64,000 nucleotides of DNA. Source: Micrasema longulum (taxonomy: Eukaryota; Arthropoda; Insecta; Trichoptera; Brachycentridae). Location of the stretch: positions 124,001 to 188,000 of the forward strand of contig JAGVSM010004967.1 in NCBI GenBank assembly GCA_022494885.1. The letters run 5' to 3'. The notes under the pieces are model-generated. The model searched no databases. It had not been told where the DNA came from and was given only the letters and a program-made list of their open reading frames with translations. Each line of letters starts with the position of its first letter. The stretch's first letter is position 1. Shown here piece after piece: positions 44,690 to 57,300 of this stretch. A program made the position numbers and the translations under genes.

Positions 44690-44885
44690 AGAAATAATTG
44701 GATATCCTGATGTTAATCCCATAGTCCTTAGTCATAGGACTGGTACCTGAAGCATAAGACTGATCGTCTTACCTGCATATAACAAAAATGGTCAACATAC
44801 TCTACGATAGGTGTATCAATGCAGTGCCCTATGCACCATTTATGCACCATTATGTGCGGAAATGGAATTATTATAATGATGAATA
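44690..44885 (+). mobile_element. SINE family B body copy
   Basis: Nearly identical to 35790-35945 but longer at its 3' side, ending GCACCATTATGTGCGGAAAT and an ATAATGATGAAT tail. CACCATTTATG is duplicated near the tail. Confidence 0.7.
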
Positions 44886-45324
44886 ACCTTTATAGATTTG
44901 GGACTTATACAATTATAATAATTAGGTATCAGTGTTTTGCTCCAATATGGACATTCACATGTCCGATTCGAAATTCACTAGGTATCTCTTGATTTTGCGA
45001 AGTAGTTTATTGATCTGAGCACCTTTTCATGTGTTTATTATCACCAATTCATGGTTTGGACGTAAAAAACGCCTTCAATCCTAAAATTAATTCTAGAATC
45101 TTAATTACCTGCAATTATAAATGGCCAAGTTTTTAGTAATGGTAAAAATAACGAAGAGATGGATACAGTCCATTAAAATTTTTAATAAATTTTGTTATGT
45201 GTGCGTAATAGAAAGATTTCAAACAAAATATTCCTATTTAAATACTAACATAAATTAAAATTGTACGTTTCCACAATTTCCACAATTGCGCCAACACAAA
45301 TATAGACTATTAAACATTCAAATG

Positions 45325-45370
45325 CACTGTACGTCTCGAAACTGGTATACACTAAAAAGTCTGAAAAAAA
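45325..45370 (+). repeat. Hammerhead-like remnant
   Basis: GTACGTCTCGAAACTGGTAT is the 3' half of the motif at 13076 (stem II arm plus GAAAC). The CUGANGA half is lost. Confidence 0.3.
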
Positions 45371-45525
45371 TAGTATATGCTTATATTTACTAACATTAGT
45401 TGAAACATATTCCATCAAAAAAAAACTTTAAAAGATACAAGAGTAAAAATTTATAAAAAAATAAGTAAATATATATATATTTCCATAGTTGATTGTGCTT
45501 TAAGGGGAAATTATATGCGTATTAC

Positions 45526-48212
45526 TTACATGTAATCCATGTTAAACATATAATAAACGTTTATTTTGTCTTCAGAGCAACTTTTGGTCATTGCTGATTG
45601 AACATCACGACATGGAATAGCTGGGAAGCACATTGGACACAAAACGGTCTCTGCAAATACCCTATGAGCTTTTGAGTGGCTGCAAATAATTTCTCCGCTT
45701 CCAAATGTCTGTCTCCGTCTTTCGTCTAAAATTTTAAAAAAATAACTTAATATCAATAAATCATCTCATACATAATATATTATTATATACCTAGGTATAT
45801 TATTATGGAGCCCGATTGTCGATGACATTTTTTTGCTGACAAAACAAACCAAAACCATATTATTTTGCTTTCTCTTATTTGTATTTATCAATTCCTAAGC
45901 GGTAAAAATAATAACTTACATTTGCAGTCGGATTAAGCGTTTTAAACAATAAGGTATGTAATTTGTTTTTACTTGAAAACAGTCAAAAAAATCACACAAA
46001 TATTTTCATCTTATCCGTCGTATGTCGTAAGGATAATAATTATAGTACGTAGGTATATTAGTGAGACCTACTTTTTACATAGCCAAAATGTATATACCGT
46101 AGCACACAAAATATCAAACAATTTTATTTATTTGCATTTTAGACTTACGGTAAAAATATCTCTCAGAATCAAATAAAGCACATTCCGGCTGATATGAACC
46201 ACCATTCAAAAAATAGTTGATATGTCCTAACGGATGACCGGAGGACAGAATTGATGTAAATATTATTTCTACTATTGATGCATCAGAAATGTCAAGAGTT
46301 TTATCCGGATGAAATGTTATGAACGGAACAGCTGGATCTAACCCTGAAAAAATAATCAATGTTAATATCAGAAACCCCGTTCGGTATTAAAACAGTAGAT
46401 AATTATGCAAACCAGTTATTCTCCCTACGTTTCCAAGAACGGTATTGTATCCTGCTACCCCAGCAATGTGCGCTCCTAAACTGTGTCCAATAATGTGGAC
46501 ATCCTCGAGGTCTACGGATACAGTTTCCACCAGCCAGTCCAGCAGATGACTTACGTAAACACCAATAGTCCATATATTATTGATGGCTTCCCAATACGAG
46601 CCTTTTGCATGTTTTGACCAATCAATACATATAATGTTGTATTCTGAAGTTATCAAATAAGCTAAAACAATTTTGCTGTTAAGTTTTTGGTTTAAAATTT
46701 CCGTACGTATAGGCACTATAGTTATATATCTTCTGTGCGCGGTAAAAAGGGTTTAAGTCAAAAAAGTGTATTTTTCAGGAGAGCCAATCAAAGTTTTTAG
46801 TGTGTCTAAAAATCGAGAAAACAGCTGCCAAATCATAAGGATTAAACTGTTTTTAGTAAAAAAAAATTCGTACTTAAAAAAATATTTTGGACGTTTCGTG
46901 TTTTTTAAATTTTAAATTTTATTTTATTTTTTACAAGTCTTTTGGATCACAAAATCGAAAAATTTTCTGAAAAAAGAATGACAAATCTTTTTGACCTGTA
47001 ATGCAACAATTGATTAGTATCAATAACTTGATGACAAATACACCAAAAAATACGCATAAAAATTAACTTCTTAACTCTATACTTAAATCATTTTGACCAT
47101 TTTATGACTTAAGCCCTTTTTCTCACGCACGGAAGATATTTTATTTTTATTTTATTTATTTAAAAAAAACAAACAGTCGACAATGATATAACAACATTTT
47201 TTAAGATACAGTTTAAAGACAGACCAGCAAAGTTTCTAAATAAAAATCATACATATTATTAAATTGTGTTACAACAAAAGGATGTATTTATGTGTATTTG
47301 TATGAGAGTAAGTCTAGATGTGTGTTTATGTGTATTAGTGTGGGAGTAAGTGTTCAGGAGTGTGCATCATTAAATAGTAAGTGGAATCGTATTGCAGCCA
47401 GAAATAATAAATCTTAATTTATTTTAAAATAAATTAAGGGGTATGTAAAATAGATCAATAGATGAAAAAAAAACATCATATTTAGAGCAAGAACGATAGA
47501 GGAAAGAGTTTTGTGCATAGTTAGTGCTACAGACTGGCAGATGGAATAAATACTTATTTCTATATGGTACAATAGGATATTACAGGTCCCTATTTTTTTA
47601 AATAAATATGCACGATGGTGTAAAAGGGTTCGATTTTATTTATACTGACGTAAAAACAATAAATCCACAATAGTAAATTCACCAGCACCTAGTTTTATAT
47701 CCATAAAGATGTCATCCATGCAACTACTTTGAAATCCGTGAATTATTATTTTACTGGGAAGTTCAGACTTTAGTGGAGACTTCAATATGTTATTTCTGAT
47801 TCTAGGTAATAAGAAATATGGTCTCCCTTCCGAAGATCTAAAAATATTTCTAATAAAATACCTATATGGGTAATGCATAAAATTCCAATTTTCCGTATAA
47901 TGCAAAACTTATTTATAAACACGAAGTATTTTAGAAACTATGCATACATATTTACATCACCCACGTCTCAAATATTTAGTTTAGTTTTTGGATAGTGTTA
48001 TTGCTTTTTTATAATGAAATTCATAAATATTTGCCAAAATAAATTATTTGATTTCTTAAAACATATAAACTCACTAACTTAGTATACAATAATATCTTTA
48101 TGTCACTTTGTTCTTGCATTTCGAATAAATTATCTTCCCGATCATTTGAATCCAAAAAATTTATTACTGTCGGTAGCACCGTGCTCAAAATTAATAAAAT
48201 TAGTGAACTCAT
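45526..48212 (-). CDS. Secreted neutral lipase (pancreatic-lipase family), 5 exons
   Basis: Exons on the minus strand: 48212-48079, 47837-47689, 46715-46413, 46343-46149, 45725-45526; phases agree, 326 codons plus stop. A hydrophobic N-terminus (MSSLILLILSTVLPTVINFL) is a likely signal peptide, implying secretion, probably into gut or haemolymph. Family landmarks: IKILLYTK, KIIIHGFQSS, YNIICIDWSKHA, then nucleophile Ser173 in IIGHSLGAHIAG, Asp198 in RITGLDPAVPF and His277 in CSHSKAHRVFAE, so the triad is complete. GHINYFLNGGSYQPEC follows the catalytic Asp region. The family hydrolyses triacylglycerols, phospholipids or galactolipids; substrate is not decidable here. Insect members often lack the lid and are PLA1-like. 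The exon 3 donor is GTTTGC. The terminal codons ATG-TAA overlap a donor-like GTAAGTA, so an alternative extra exon cannot be excluded, but the length fits the family. Confidence 0.9.
47140..47620. other. Repeat-like filler in lipase intron 2
   Basis: AT-rich intron sequence starting with a TTTATTTATTTAAAA-type tract that looks like the inverted tail of a non-LTR element. GTGT/TATG-rich sequence follows (47285-47360). No coding remnant was recognised. Confidence 0.35.
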
Positions 48213-48784
48213 TGTTTGAACTTATAAATTATACCAAAAACAAATAAAATTATTTTATAACTAAATCACAATATTTTTTTCTTGTTTTATACGTCCAAAC
48301 TAAACAACGCACTTCATGATAATTATATGAAAATATACAATCAATAGTATGATGTGAGATGTGAGTATGATATAACAAATTGGCATGCAACATATTTATA
48401 TAACGCTAGAGCAAAAAAATATTTCAACAATAGGCAATATATGAATTATTTCAAAATAAATTTAGATTCAAGATTAAAACTGTTTGCCATGATTATATTA
48501 TAGAAGCAAAGAAATTAATTTTTGACTTTTGAAAAAACTGTAATAATCACATTCTGAAAATAGTGTTGATAACAAAAACAGCATTTCTCAATTTGCAGAA
48601 AACACCCACCGCACTAAAATAATCTTACGGCATACATGCTCATGGAAAGATGCATATAGAAATATAGATCTCTTAAATAAATTAAAGTGTTCATTAATTA
48701 AAAAATACTCTTAATAAAAATATACGTTTTAATACAGAATGTTGCCTCTCATACATTCGAAGTTTGAATGAGGTATCATTCAGT

Positions 48785-49065
48785 ATAAGATCTGGCTGTT
48801 TTATGCAAAACGCGTATTTTAGGTTGTGTGCATGGTGGTCAGCCAGACTAACAAATTATCGAAATTCGTTAAAAAAATAATTAAATTATTTTTTAAGTTA
48901 CTATAACAAATTAATTAAGTGATTCTTTACGATTTAGTACCCTAATATAAATATTGAATAACATTTTCAATACATAATGACACCACATACATCGGAGGGT
49001 TTACTAGGGCTGGCTGTTTTCTGCAAAATGCACATCTTAGTTTGTGTGGTCAGCCGGACTTTAAC
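48785..49065 (+). repeat. Two direct copies of a ~58-bp motif
   Basis: 48790-48852 (CTGGCTGTTTTATGCAAAAC...GTGGTCAGCCAGACTAA) and 49007-49065 (CTGGCTGTTTTCTGCAAAAT...GTGGTCAGCCGGACTTTA) are similar direct copies about 217 bases apart. They lie about 600-850 bases upstream of the lipase start. Role unknown. Confidence 0.6.
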
Positions 49066-49581
49066 TCTTAAAAGACTGTGGTAAATAATACCTTTGCACG
49101 CGGTGATGTAACATCATGTTACCACAACCAAAAAACGGAATATTCTGAAGCTCAGACATTTGAGAAAAAAAAAGATGGGGACATGCAGTTTAATAATTCC
49201 TTTTCCATAATTTATGAAAATAAACAACATATAATTGAGCCCTGTCGTTTTCGTTCTCATAGTTCACGCTTGCGTCCCCCATCACTATCAACAACCGATT
49301 GAATTTGTTTCATACAACAACACAACACACAGCACTGGCTACGGCAGCTACAGAACAGCGTCTCTGTCTCCCTTGTTATTTGTTATGTGTTCTATCTTCG
49401 TGTTCTCTCTAATACAAATGTATTGCTTTATTTGCGGACATCAGTTTTCGGTAGCAGGGCTAAATATTTTTTGTTTTAAAATCCAGCATAATTACATAAA
49501 TTTTACTTTGTAAATCCTGGGTGGAAATGTCTATTTGAAGATTATAAAAATTACAACTTCATCATTTAAACAAATAAGAGA

Positions 49582-49842
49582 GATATATCGGTAGTCAGAT
49601 GGCAAAAGGTACCATCTGTATTTTTTCTGTTTTTTAATTTTCAAAAGTTTTAATCAATATTTCATTAAATACACATAGAAAAAAAAACACCGTAGTTTAG
49701 AATGGTAATTTATTATTAAAATGCAACACTAAAATATTTTAGTTTGGGGATTGAAGTCTTGAAATTGAGTCGTATTTCAGCTCTTCTGAACATTTTTGAA
49801 AATTACAGCTGGTCCCTTCTGCCATCTGACTACCGATATATT
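49582..49842. mobile_element. 261-bp MITE
   Basis: Ends ATATATCGGTAGTCAGATGG and CCATCTGACTACCGATATAT are exact reverse complements over 20 bases, and similarity continues into the CAAAAGG / CCCTTCTG pair. AT-rich interior without ORF. Confidence 0.85.
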
Positions 49843-49954
49843 AAGTCTTGTATCGTATGTCAACTAGTGTGACATCATAGCCACACAAGAGTTAGACATT
49901 AAAACTTGTCAAACAAAACTTATCATTAAATTTTTTTTTGGATCATCAAGAAAA

Positions 49955-50130
49955 TGTGACCTCCGTGGTGTAGCGGAGAAGACGCTTGACTTACTCACGG
50001 AAAGTTCTGGGTTCGATTCCCGATGAGAACATAAAAATTGAATGTGATTTTTCTCAAGCCTGGGTGTTCTGTGCTGTAATTCACCATTGTAATTGGGCCG
50101 GGCCTCCTGGCCTGTTGTGGTGCAAAAAAA
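49955..50130 (+). mobile_element. SINE family A, full length
   Basis: Starts TGACCTCCGTGGTGTAGCGG with box B GGGTTCGATTCCCGA, then GCCTGGGTGTTCTGTG, ends CCTGGCCTGTTGTGGTGC plus AAAAAA. Intergenic between lipase and SPT6. Confidence 0.85.
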
Positions 50131-50264
50131 CGAATGTATGTGTTATTTATCATTTATCGAAGTAAAAAAACATGCCAACTGTTTTGTAAATTTGATCATT
50201 CAGTCTTTTCACAAAAGTGCTATTATCTCAGTTTCACTTTTATTTGGCTGCTTTCTGCATAACT

Positions 50265-51042
50265 ACGTTCAATTGGACGTATATATGCAGAAAATATCCA
50301 ACTGTCAAATTACAGGTTTTAGATATTTGAGGAAATATAAGATCACCCTAATATAAAATTACAGATAATTACTTGATTTGAAAAATTATTGTTAATGATG
50401 GGAATAGTACTTCTCTTGCCAATGGTGTTTCATTTGTTCAAAATTAACATTTAATTTATGAGTTATATGCCTATTTATGGAGGTGGATCATTTTTGCTTA
50501 AACAGATTTTAAAATTTGTAAATGCAAAAAAGTTCAAAGTATATTTTGTAAAATTTGGCTACCGGGTAATTTGTAATTTATTATCTTATGTCATCGTCAT
50601 TTAATTTACACACTTAATTGTGCACCTAACTTTTGATTTCCATGTCTTTTTCTACCTCGGTTTGGCCTCCCAGAATTAGATCCAGAATCAGAAACTACTT
50701 CATGATTTGATATTTCAGATTCCTCGGTTTCGGAAATAATTACAATTTTCCAAGACAGGCTTTGTTCTGCCATATAATCTATATGAAGTAGACGAAATAT
50801 TTGCATTTGTGCTATTGCTTACACAAAAATCTTTTTTAAGACCAAATATCATTTTTGCAAAATGTAAAATTCTAGTATTGCATTATGGACCGTGTTTTAA
50901 AATTGAATTACTACGTGTTTGTCTATCCTGGTGAATCTTTTTTGTGTAAATACAAATGAGATATTCTCTATCGATTTTTACAATAAATTAAAAAAGATCC
51001 AAAGTGAGTTGGATCTTTTCTGCATATATACGTCCAATTATA
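50265..51042. repeat. Inverted 30-bp repeats around a small AT-hook ORF
   Basis: TTGGACGTATATATGCAGAA...ATCCAAC at 50271-50300 and GTTGGATC...TTCTGCATATATACGTCCAA at 51012-51041 are inverted with one or two differences. Between them lies the minus-strand frame 50606-50806. Could be a non-autonomous element with unclear outer borders. Confidence 0.45.
50606..50806 (-). CDS. Small ORF ending in an AT-hook-like motif
   Basis: The 66-codon frame includes MAEQSLSWKIVIISETEESE and SDSGSNSGRPNRGRKRHGNQ. GRPxRGRKR is the core of an AT-hook, often found at the ends of transposase-linked or chromatin proteins. No acceptor or partner exon is obvious. It may be a transposon remnant, in view of the flanking inverted repeats. 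Confidence 0.25.
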   Translation of the reverse strand: MQIFRLLHIDYMAEQSLSWKIVIISETEESEISNHEVVSDSGSNSGRPNRGRKRHGNQKLGAQLSV

Positions 51043-51139
51043 ATATTGTTTGCATACAGCTTACACCAATATCTAATCTAGTCGGTGTTGCTTACACACA
51101 CGTTACTATCTCGCGTAGGTAAGTACTAAAAATCACAAT

Positions 51140-51368
51140 TTTATTGCTATGTTGGCACCTTTCACTAACGCGAAGGTAGTGATCTATTACTACTTACTAC
51201 TAAAGATATCTGTAGTCTGTGCTACTAGTCTAGTACAGACAAGTACAGAGAAAAGAATGATTTGTCTATGGCTGTCGCCCGCTGTTGCGTTTTGAAGTGA
51301 TGTTTCGAATCTAAAGCAGCGTGATTTTAGCATAAGTTTTATATTTATTTTCATAAAAGTCTTCTAAA
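51140..51368 (+). promoter_or_regulatory. SPT6 5' flank and leader
   Basis: CpG frequency rises here relative to flanks, as is usual just upstream of housekeeping genes. The leader immediately before the ATG reads TTCATAAAAGTCTTCTAAA. No TATA box or initiator was confidently placed. Confidence 0.35.
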
Positions 51369-54300
51369 ATGGCAGATTTTCTCGATTCTGAAGCAGAGGA
51401 GAGTGAGGTACTATTCATTTTTAAATGATATTACGTCAGTGGTGAAGCAACTTTCTTCAATAAATTTGGCACGCATCATGTTTTGACACCATATTTCTTT
51501 AAGAAAAACACCGCTAAACATTCGAGGTTGACTCAAATGGTTTACGACTTATTAGATTTAAACAACATTAGAATATCTTTGACTTGCATATTAAATTATT
51601 AATATAATTTTAACCTTGTTATCTTGAATGTCACGAATCACGATTCGGCACAATGATCATGAATACCGAATTTTTGGTCATATGTAATGTAGTTTGGCGA
51701 ACTTTTATTTATTCGTATATGCATGAAAAGTGTAGATTATATAGTACGAAAATATGTGTGGAAATAGGTAGCATTCAACATTATGTACTGTTGTAATATC
51801 CACTCTTGAAAATACATTTATTTGCAGCAAGAGTCTGATGATGAGCAACCAGAACGTAAAAAACCCAAGCGAAAGGCAGTACAAAGTGATGACGAAGAAG
51901 ATGAAGATGGTATTTAATAATTTTATAATATAATTTAAAGAAAAAATACACAATCCCCCCCATTGAACTAAATCTATGAAATTTTATAAAATTATATTTC
52001 GGTTTATTACAAAAATAAAAGACGAGTGATAGTTTAATCCACAAATTTGGAATAACCAGTGACCGGTTTCACCACTTTCGCGACATCTTCGAAAGGCGTT
52101 CAGTGTATTTATACAAAACAGAGGTAAGGATAGAAAATTCAAAGTTGTATGAAAGTAAATAAAATAAAATTATTTTTATCTTAGGATCATTAGCAAATAT
52201 TTTTTGGGTTAACTAATGAGTTGATATAGTGCTATTTTAATGAGTTTAAGTATTGTATATATATTATTTATATTTTTAGTGTCCCATCCTTCGAGTGTGA
52301 TTTTTGTCAATAGTGATTTCTGAAAAACAAAGGGTAAAAAGTAATTAGTTAAGATATATTACAATGGGTTTAGTAATGGAGAATGCACGTGTGTTATCTG
52401 TTGATTAAGTAATTCTAAGTTGGGTTTATTTTTTAATCTATTAATTTTGAGAATTTCTAGTTTGTCAAGTTTGTGGCCTTTAGTTTTATTTTTTAAATCA
52501 AAGGAATGTTTATTTTCTATTAAATGATTGGCAAAAATTTTATTATCTTTATTATTAGACCATGATTGTATATGCGTGTTTTAAAGGCTCTACCTGTTTG
52601 GCCTAAACCGGTCACTGGATATTCCAAATTTGTGGATTAAATTATCACTTGTCTTTTATTTTTATAATAAATTACAATGAACTCCCATCAAGAATTTTCA
52701 CTTACAAACTTAAATGTTTTGTATTTTGGTGTAATATTTTTTGTGAGATTAAATATGGAACTTTTATGTTATACTGTTCAAATTCTCATCTGCACTTGAT
52801 GGTGCATAAGGCACTGCATCAATAAACCGATCGCGCTAAACTTCATAATTTGTAACATGGCGGCAAAATGATCAGTGATCGCTTTAGATTCCAGGGGAAA
52901 ATATACTCTTGTTATGATCATTTCATGTTTACCTTGCTGGGAATCAAACCCAGGACCTCACACATGGTAGGCAAACATGTTACTACTCTATATACACCAT
53001 GAGACGGATTTGTGTTTCTTGTGAAAATTAAAAGATACTTCTTGTTAATATTTATCTCCTTAATATTTATTAAAATAAGTATTTAAGTTACGTTATTGGT
53101 CCTAAATAACTTTGTGTTAAACGGGAAAAAAGTTACAGTAACGCTGCAAAACTTAAATGTATTCAAGAAATATCTGCAATTTGTGACTGCACACAGTTAA
53201 AAATTTTAAACTTCAAGTTTTATTTTGATTTTGTTTACTGATTTTTTTATAACATAAGTCATTGTTTTTTTAAACTTTCATTTTATAAATTTATTGCATA
53301 AATAAGTATACACATTTAATACCAGGGAATCTATATAAAACTAGTGAATTAGAAAATTAATATGTCCCCTGGTTAGGATAGTCTCCATCTATTTTTTTTT
53401 TTTCATTTATACTCTTTCTGTGTTTCAATATTTTTAAATAATGTTCTCATACTATATGCATTTCATGTTCATATTTATTTATTAATTAAAAATATATTTG
53501 CACTACTTGTATACTTATTGTGAATAATTCAATTAATATATTTTTTTAGTACCTAGGTACATATAAAAAAGAGATTCTTATAAGTTCCATCTCAGCATAT
53601 ATAAATTTGTTCAGGTTTATGATTTATTTATAATAATTCTTATTTCTAGACGACGAAGAAAGGATTCGAGAAGAACTTAAAGATTTAATAGATGACGCTC
53701 CTATAGAAGAATCAGGAAGTGAAGGAGAAGACTCTGATACTTCCAGAGGAAAAGCTAAAAAAAGAAAAAAAAGTGATGATGAATTAGATGACCGATTAGA
53801 AGACGAAGATTATGACCTTATAGAAGAAAATCTTGGAGTCAAAGTTGAAAGGGTAAATTGAATACTATTTTTATACCATATAATGAATGTTGAAACCTCT
53901 AAATTTGTGATTTTCCATATTGCCTAAGCAGGTGTAAAACAAAGGTCCCACTGTTTTTAGTGGAAACTTTCTTTACCTCACTTCTTTTATTCTAAATAAA
54001 TGACGAAGAATTCTTAAGGGCAATTGTGTTTATCCTTTTTTACTCCTCTATTATAATTAAAATAATATTTATTTTATACCTAAGACGAAGGAACAGTTCT
54101 GTTTCGAAACCAGTCGGCATTTGATGATGGTGGTTTTAAACAAAGTAAATCAATTATGTCATGTATGTGTTTAATATGTATAAAAAACCACTAAATTAGT
54201 GTTTAGAATATTAATTATAAATATCTATAAATAGTTATAGCTTTGCTTGATGTTATACATTTTAAACTATGTATGTTCATTTGATTTGTAGAAAAAATTC

Positions 54301-57300
54301 AGAAGACTGAGAAGAATTCAGGATGATGAGAGTGATGGAGAGCAGCAAGAAGATGATGGATTAGATCGGGAAGTCATCGCCGACCAACTTTTCGTTGGAG
54401 GATCTGATGATGTAAGGAATTTTTCATTTTATCTTAACACTTACCGAAATTAATAATTTTGTTTTGTGCAACAGAATAAAAATACAATATTTTATCGCTA
54501 CGCTTAAGTGTATACATTTTTGTGTGTGGCTTTTTAAATTCCGGCTTTTGTGTACAATATTAATTACATTTTATAACATAAGCTCTTAAACATGTATGTC
54601 ATTTAATCAGTTTATTTCAAATAACTTTGCATTGAAATATCCGTGTTAAATTTAAATTACTTATATTTATTTATTTACATACTGGCGGCCACTGTGGTAT
54701 AATGGGATCCTTGTCTCATGCACGGAGGGTTCCGGGTTCAATTCCTGGAGAGATTACAAAAAATAAATGTGAACTTTTTCAAGCCCGGATGTTCTGTGCT
54801 GTTATTGAGCCTTCTGACGTGATATCTGTATTGAAATATATCATTAAGAATACAGATACTCTCTGCGTAGTATTTTTTTTATTTATCTTAGAATAAAAGT
54901 TTTTATATACTAGTTAAATGCATGCACAGAGTTTTATTTATATGAATTTAATTTAATATATTGTATTGTTTTATTTTATCCATCCAGGAGCGTGAACAAG
55001 TGGTGAGTTGGTTTTGTTTTTGAGAATCTAACAACTAACGCTTTTAATAAACACAGCTCTTCTTTCTACTGAACTGTCCTCTGTATCTCCAATTAACACG
55101 ATTACTTGTAATCCTACATCACACATTCCATACTTATGAAAAGCCTTTTTTAACCAATTGATAGTTGCATTTTGAAGATATGTTTTCTTGTTTCAACTTG
55201 TTTTCTCCAAATGGATTATGTTTTCCGTTGAAAACAAAACAAATTTAAACAAATATACCTGCACAACACTAGGGCTTATCAGTATAAAATAAACTTCGTG
55301 CCCAAGTCATGTTCGGGCACAACTGTCAAGTAGTGAAATTTCAGCATCTTAATAACCTTAATAATTGTTGAATCTATTTTAAAAATAGGAAGAGGAACGT
55401 CGATCTGAAAGATCGCATCCAAAAGAAACTGAAGCATTTGATGAAGAGGCATCAGATGGAGAATATTCTGATGCTGATGATTTTATTGTCGACGATGATG
55501 GTAGACCAATAGCTGAGAAGAAAAAGAAAAGGAAACCAATATTTACAGATGCGTAAGTAAAATAAATATATTTTATGCAGTTTTTATCAAGAAATGGAGG
55601 CGGAATATAAAGGTTAAAGTATTTAATTAGTTTTTAAAAAGTCTCAGGAAAGCTAGTTAAAATGTCTCCACCTTTAGTGTATTAAGAATAGATAAGTTAT
55701 GGAACATCATATGTGATCGCGCCACTTGCCCGTTAGCAGATGCACGCTCGAAGTTGCTGGTTCGCGGGATGCGTTATCCTTTATTTACTTTTCCACTGAA
55801 CCTTAAATACAATGAATGCAATTCCTACCTTGCACTGGGGTTCTGGTACCTTATTGTTTGTAACTTGTCTCGTGGCAGTCAGGATCAGATCAGATCGTGG
55901 GGTTATGAACGAGGGGCACTTGAGGTGGCTTCTTAATTATAATTATAAGGATAAAGTAACTGGTTCGCGATCGCGGTGAGAAGAGAAAAAAATATCTGAG
56001 CACATGAATCCTGACAGTTCGGTTATATTAACAATTGTTCTTTTGTTAAATGCATTAGAATAGTTTTGAATATTGAACATGTTGGGCCGGAGACAAAAAT
56101 GTGGTACCTACCCACAGTAAGAAACGCAACATTTTAACCAGGGCCTAGTATGCAGCAAATAAATACAACTAAGTAAATGTGGCTTAACCAATATGAAATA
56201 TATTAGATGAGATTAGTAAAAATGTTTTTTTTTCAAACTGGAATACAAATACTGTAATTATAATGTATACTTTTAAGGTAAATAAATCCATTTTATAATA
56301 GGTAAAATTGTTCATATAAATAAACAATCCCCAAAAATGTATTATTATTTTTAAAAAATTCAATTTTAGTTCACTACAAGAAGGGCAAGATATTTTCGGC
56401 GTTGATTTTGACTATGACGAGTTTGAAAAGTATGAAGAAGATGAATATGAAGAAGAAGATGAAGAAGATGAATATATTGAAGATGAAGATGATGATGGTA
56501 AGTTAGTTTTTAATTATCGGGGTCAAGAATCTGTTTTTTGAAATATCTTTATGGAATATTTTTTATTGGATTATAGGAGAAGCCAAAGCCAGGAAGGCAA
56601 AAAAAGCCAAACCAAAGCGGCCAACCAAGAAGTCTATATTTGAAATATACGAACCTAGCGAACTTAAGAGAGGACATTTCACAGATTTAGATAATGAGGT
56701 GGGTTTCATTAAACTAAAAGTGTAATGAAATTATTTTATATGTATTTTAAATGGCAAAATAACAAGTAATAATTCTTCAAATTATTAACAGATCAGAAAC
56801 ACAGATGTGCCTGAAAGAATGCAAATCCGTGAAGTTCCAGTTACACCGACTGCAGAGAATTCTAATGAATTGGAGGAAGAAGCAGAGTGGATATATCGAC
56901 AAGCATTTACTAAACCTACTGTGTCCAAACAGGTTTGTTTATAGAATACAGTCCGTAATCAATTCGATTCCGCAAAAAATATTTATACAATTATGTAATG
57001 CTCCGAACATTTAAATATATATATTTTTTGCTCATAGGATTCTTCCGAATCTCGTGAGCGAACACGAAAAGGACCGCAAACAGTTGGAAAGATTCGTACT
57101 GCCTTGGATTATATGCGAAATCAGACTTTAGAAGTTCCTTTTATAGCTTTCTACCGCAAGGAATATGTACAACCAGAACTAAATATAAATGACTTATGGA
57201 AGGTTTATCGATTTGATGCAAAGGTATAAAAATAAACATACATATTTATTGTAATTTGATTTTAATTTTAGTAAATACATTTATATCAACTTATTAATTA

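Noticed and set aside
49078..49513. Overlapping + strand frames of 74 and 92 codons
   Set aside because: No splice sites of matching phase and no motifs; located between lipase and SPT6 in repeat-bearing DNA.
49950..50130. tRNA gene
   Set aside because: Box A and B are present, but the sequence is fused to a SINE body with A-rich tail and occurs in several copies; no mature cloverleaf.
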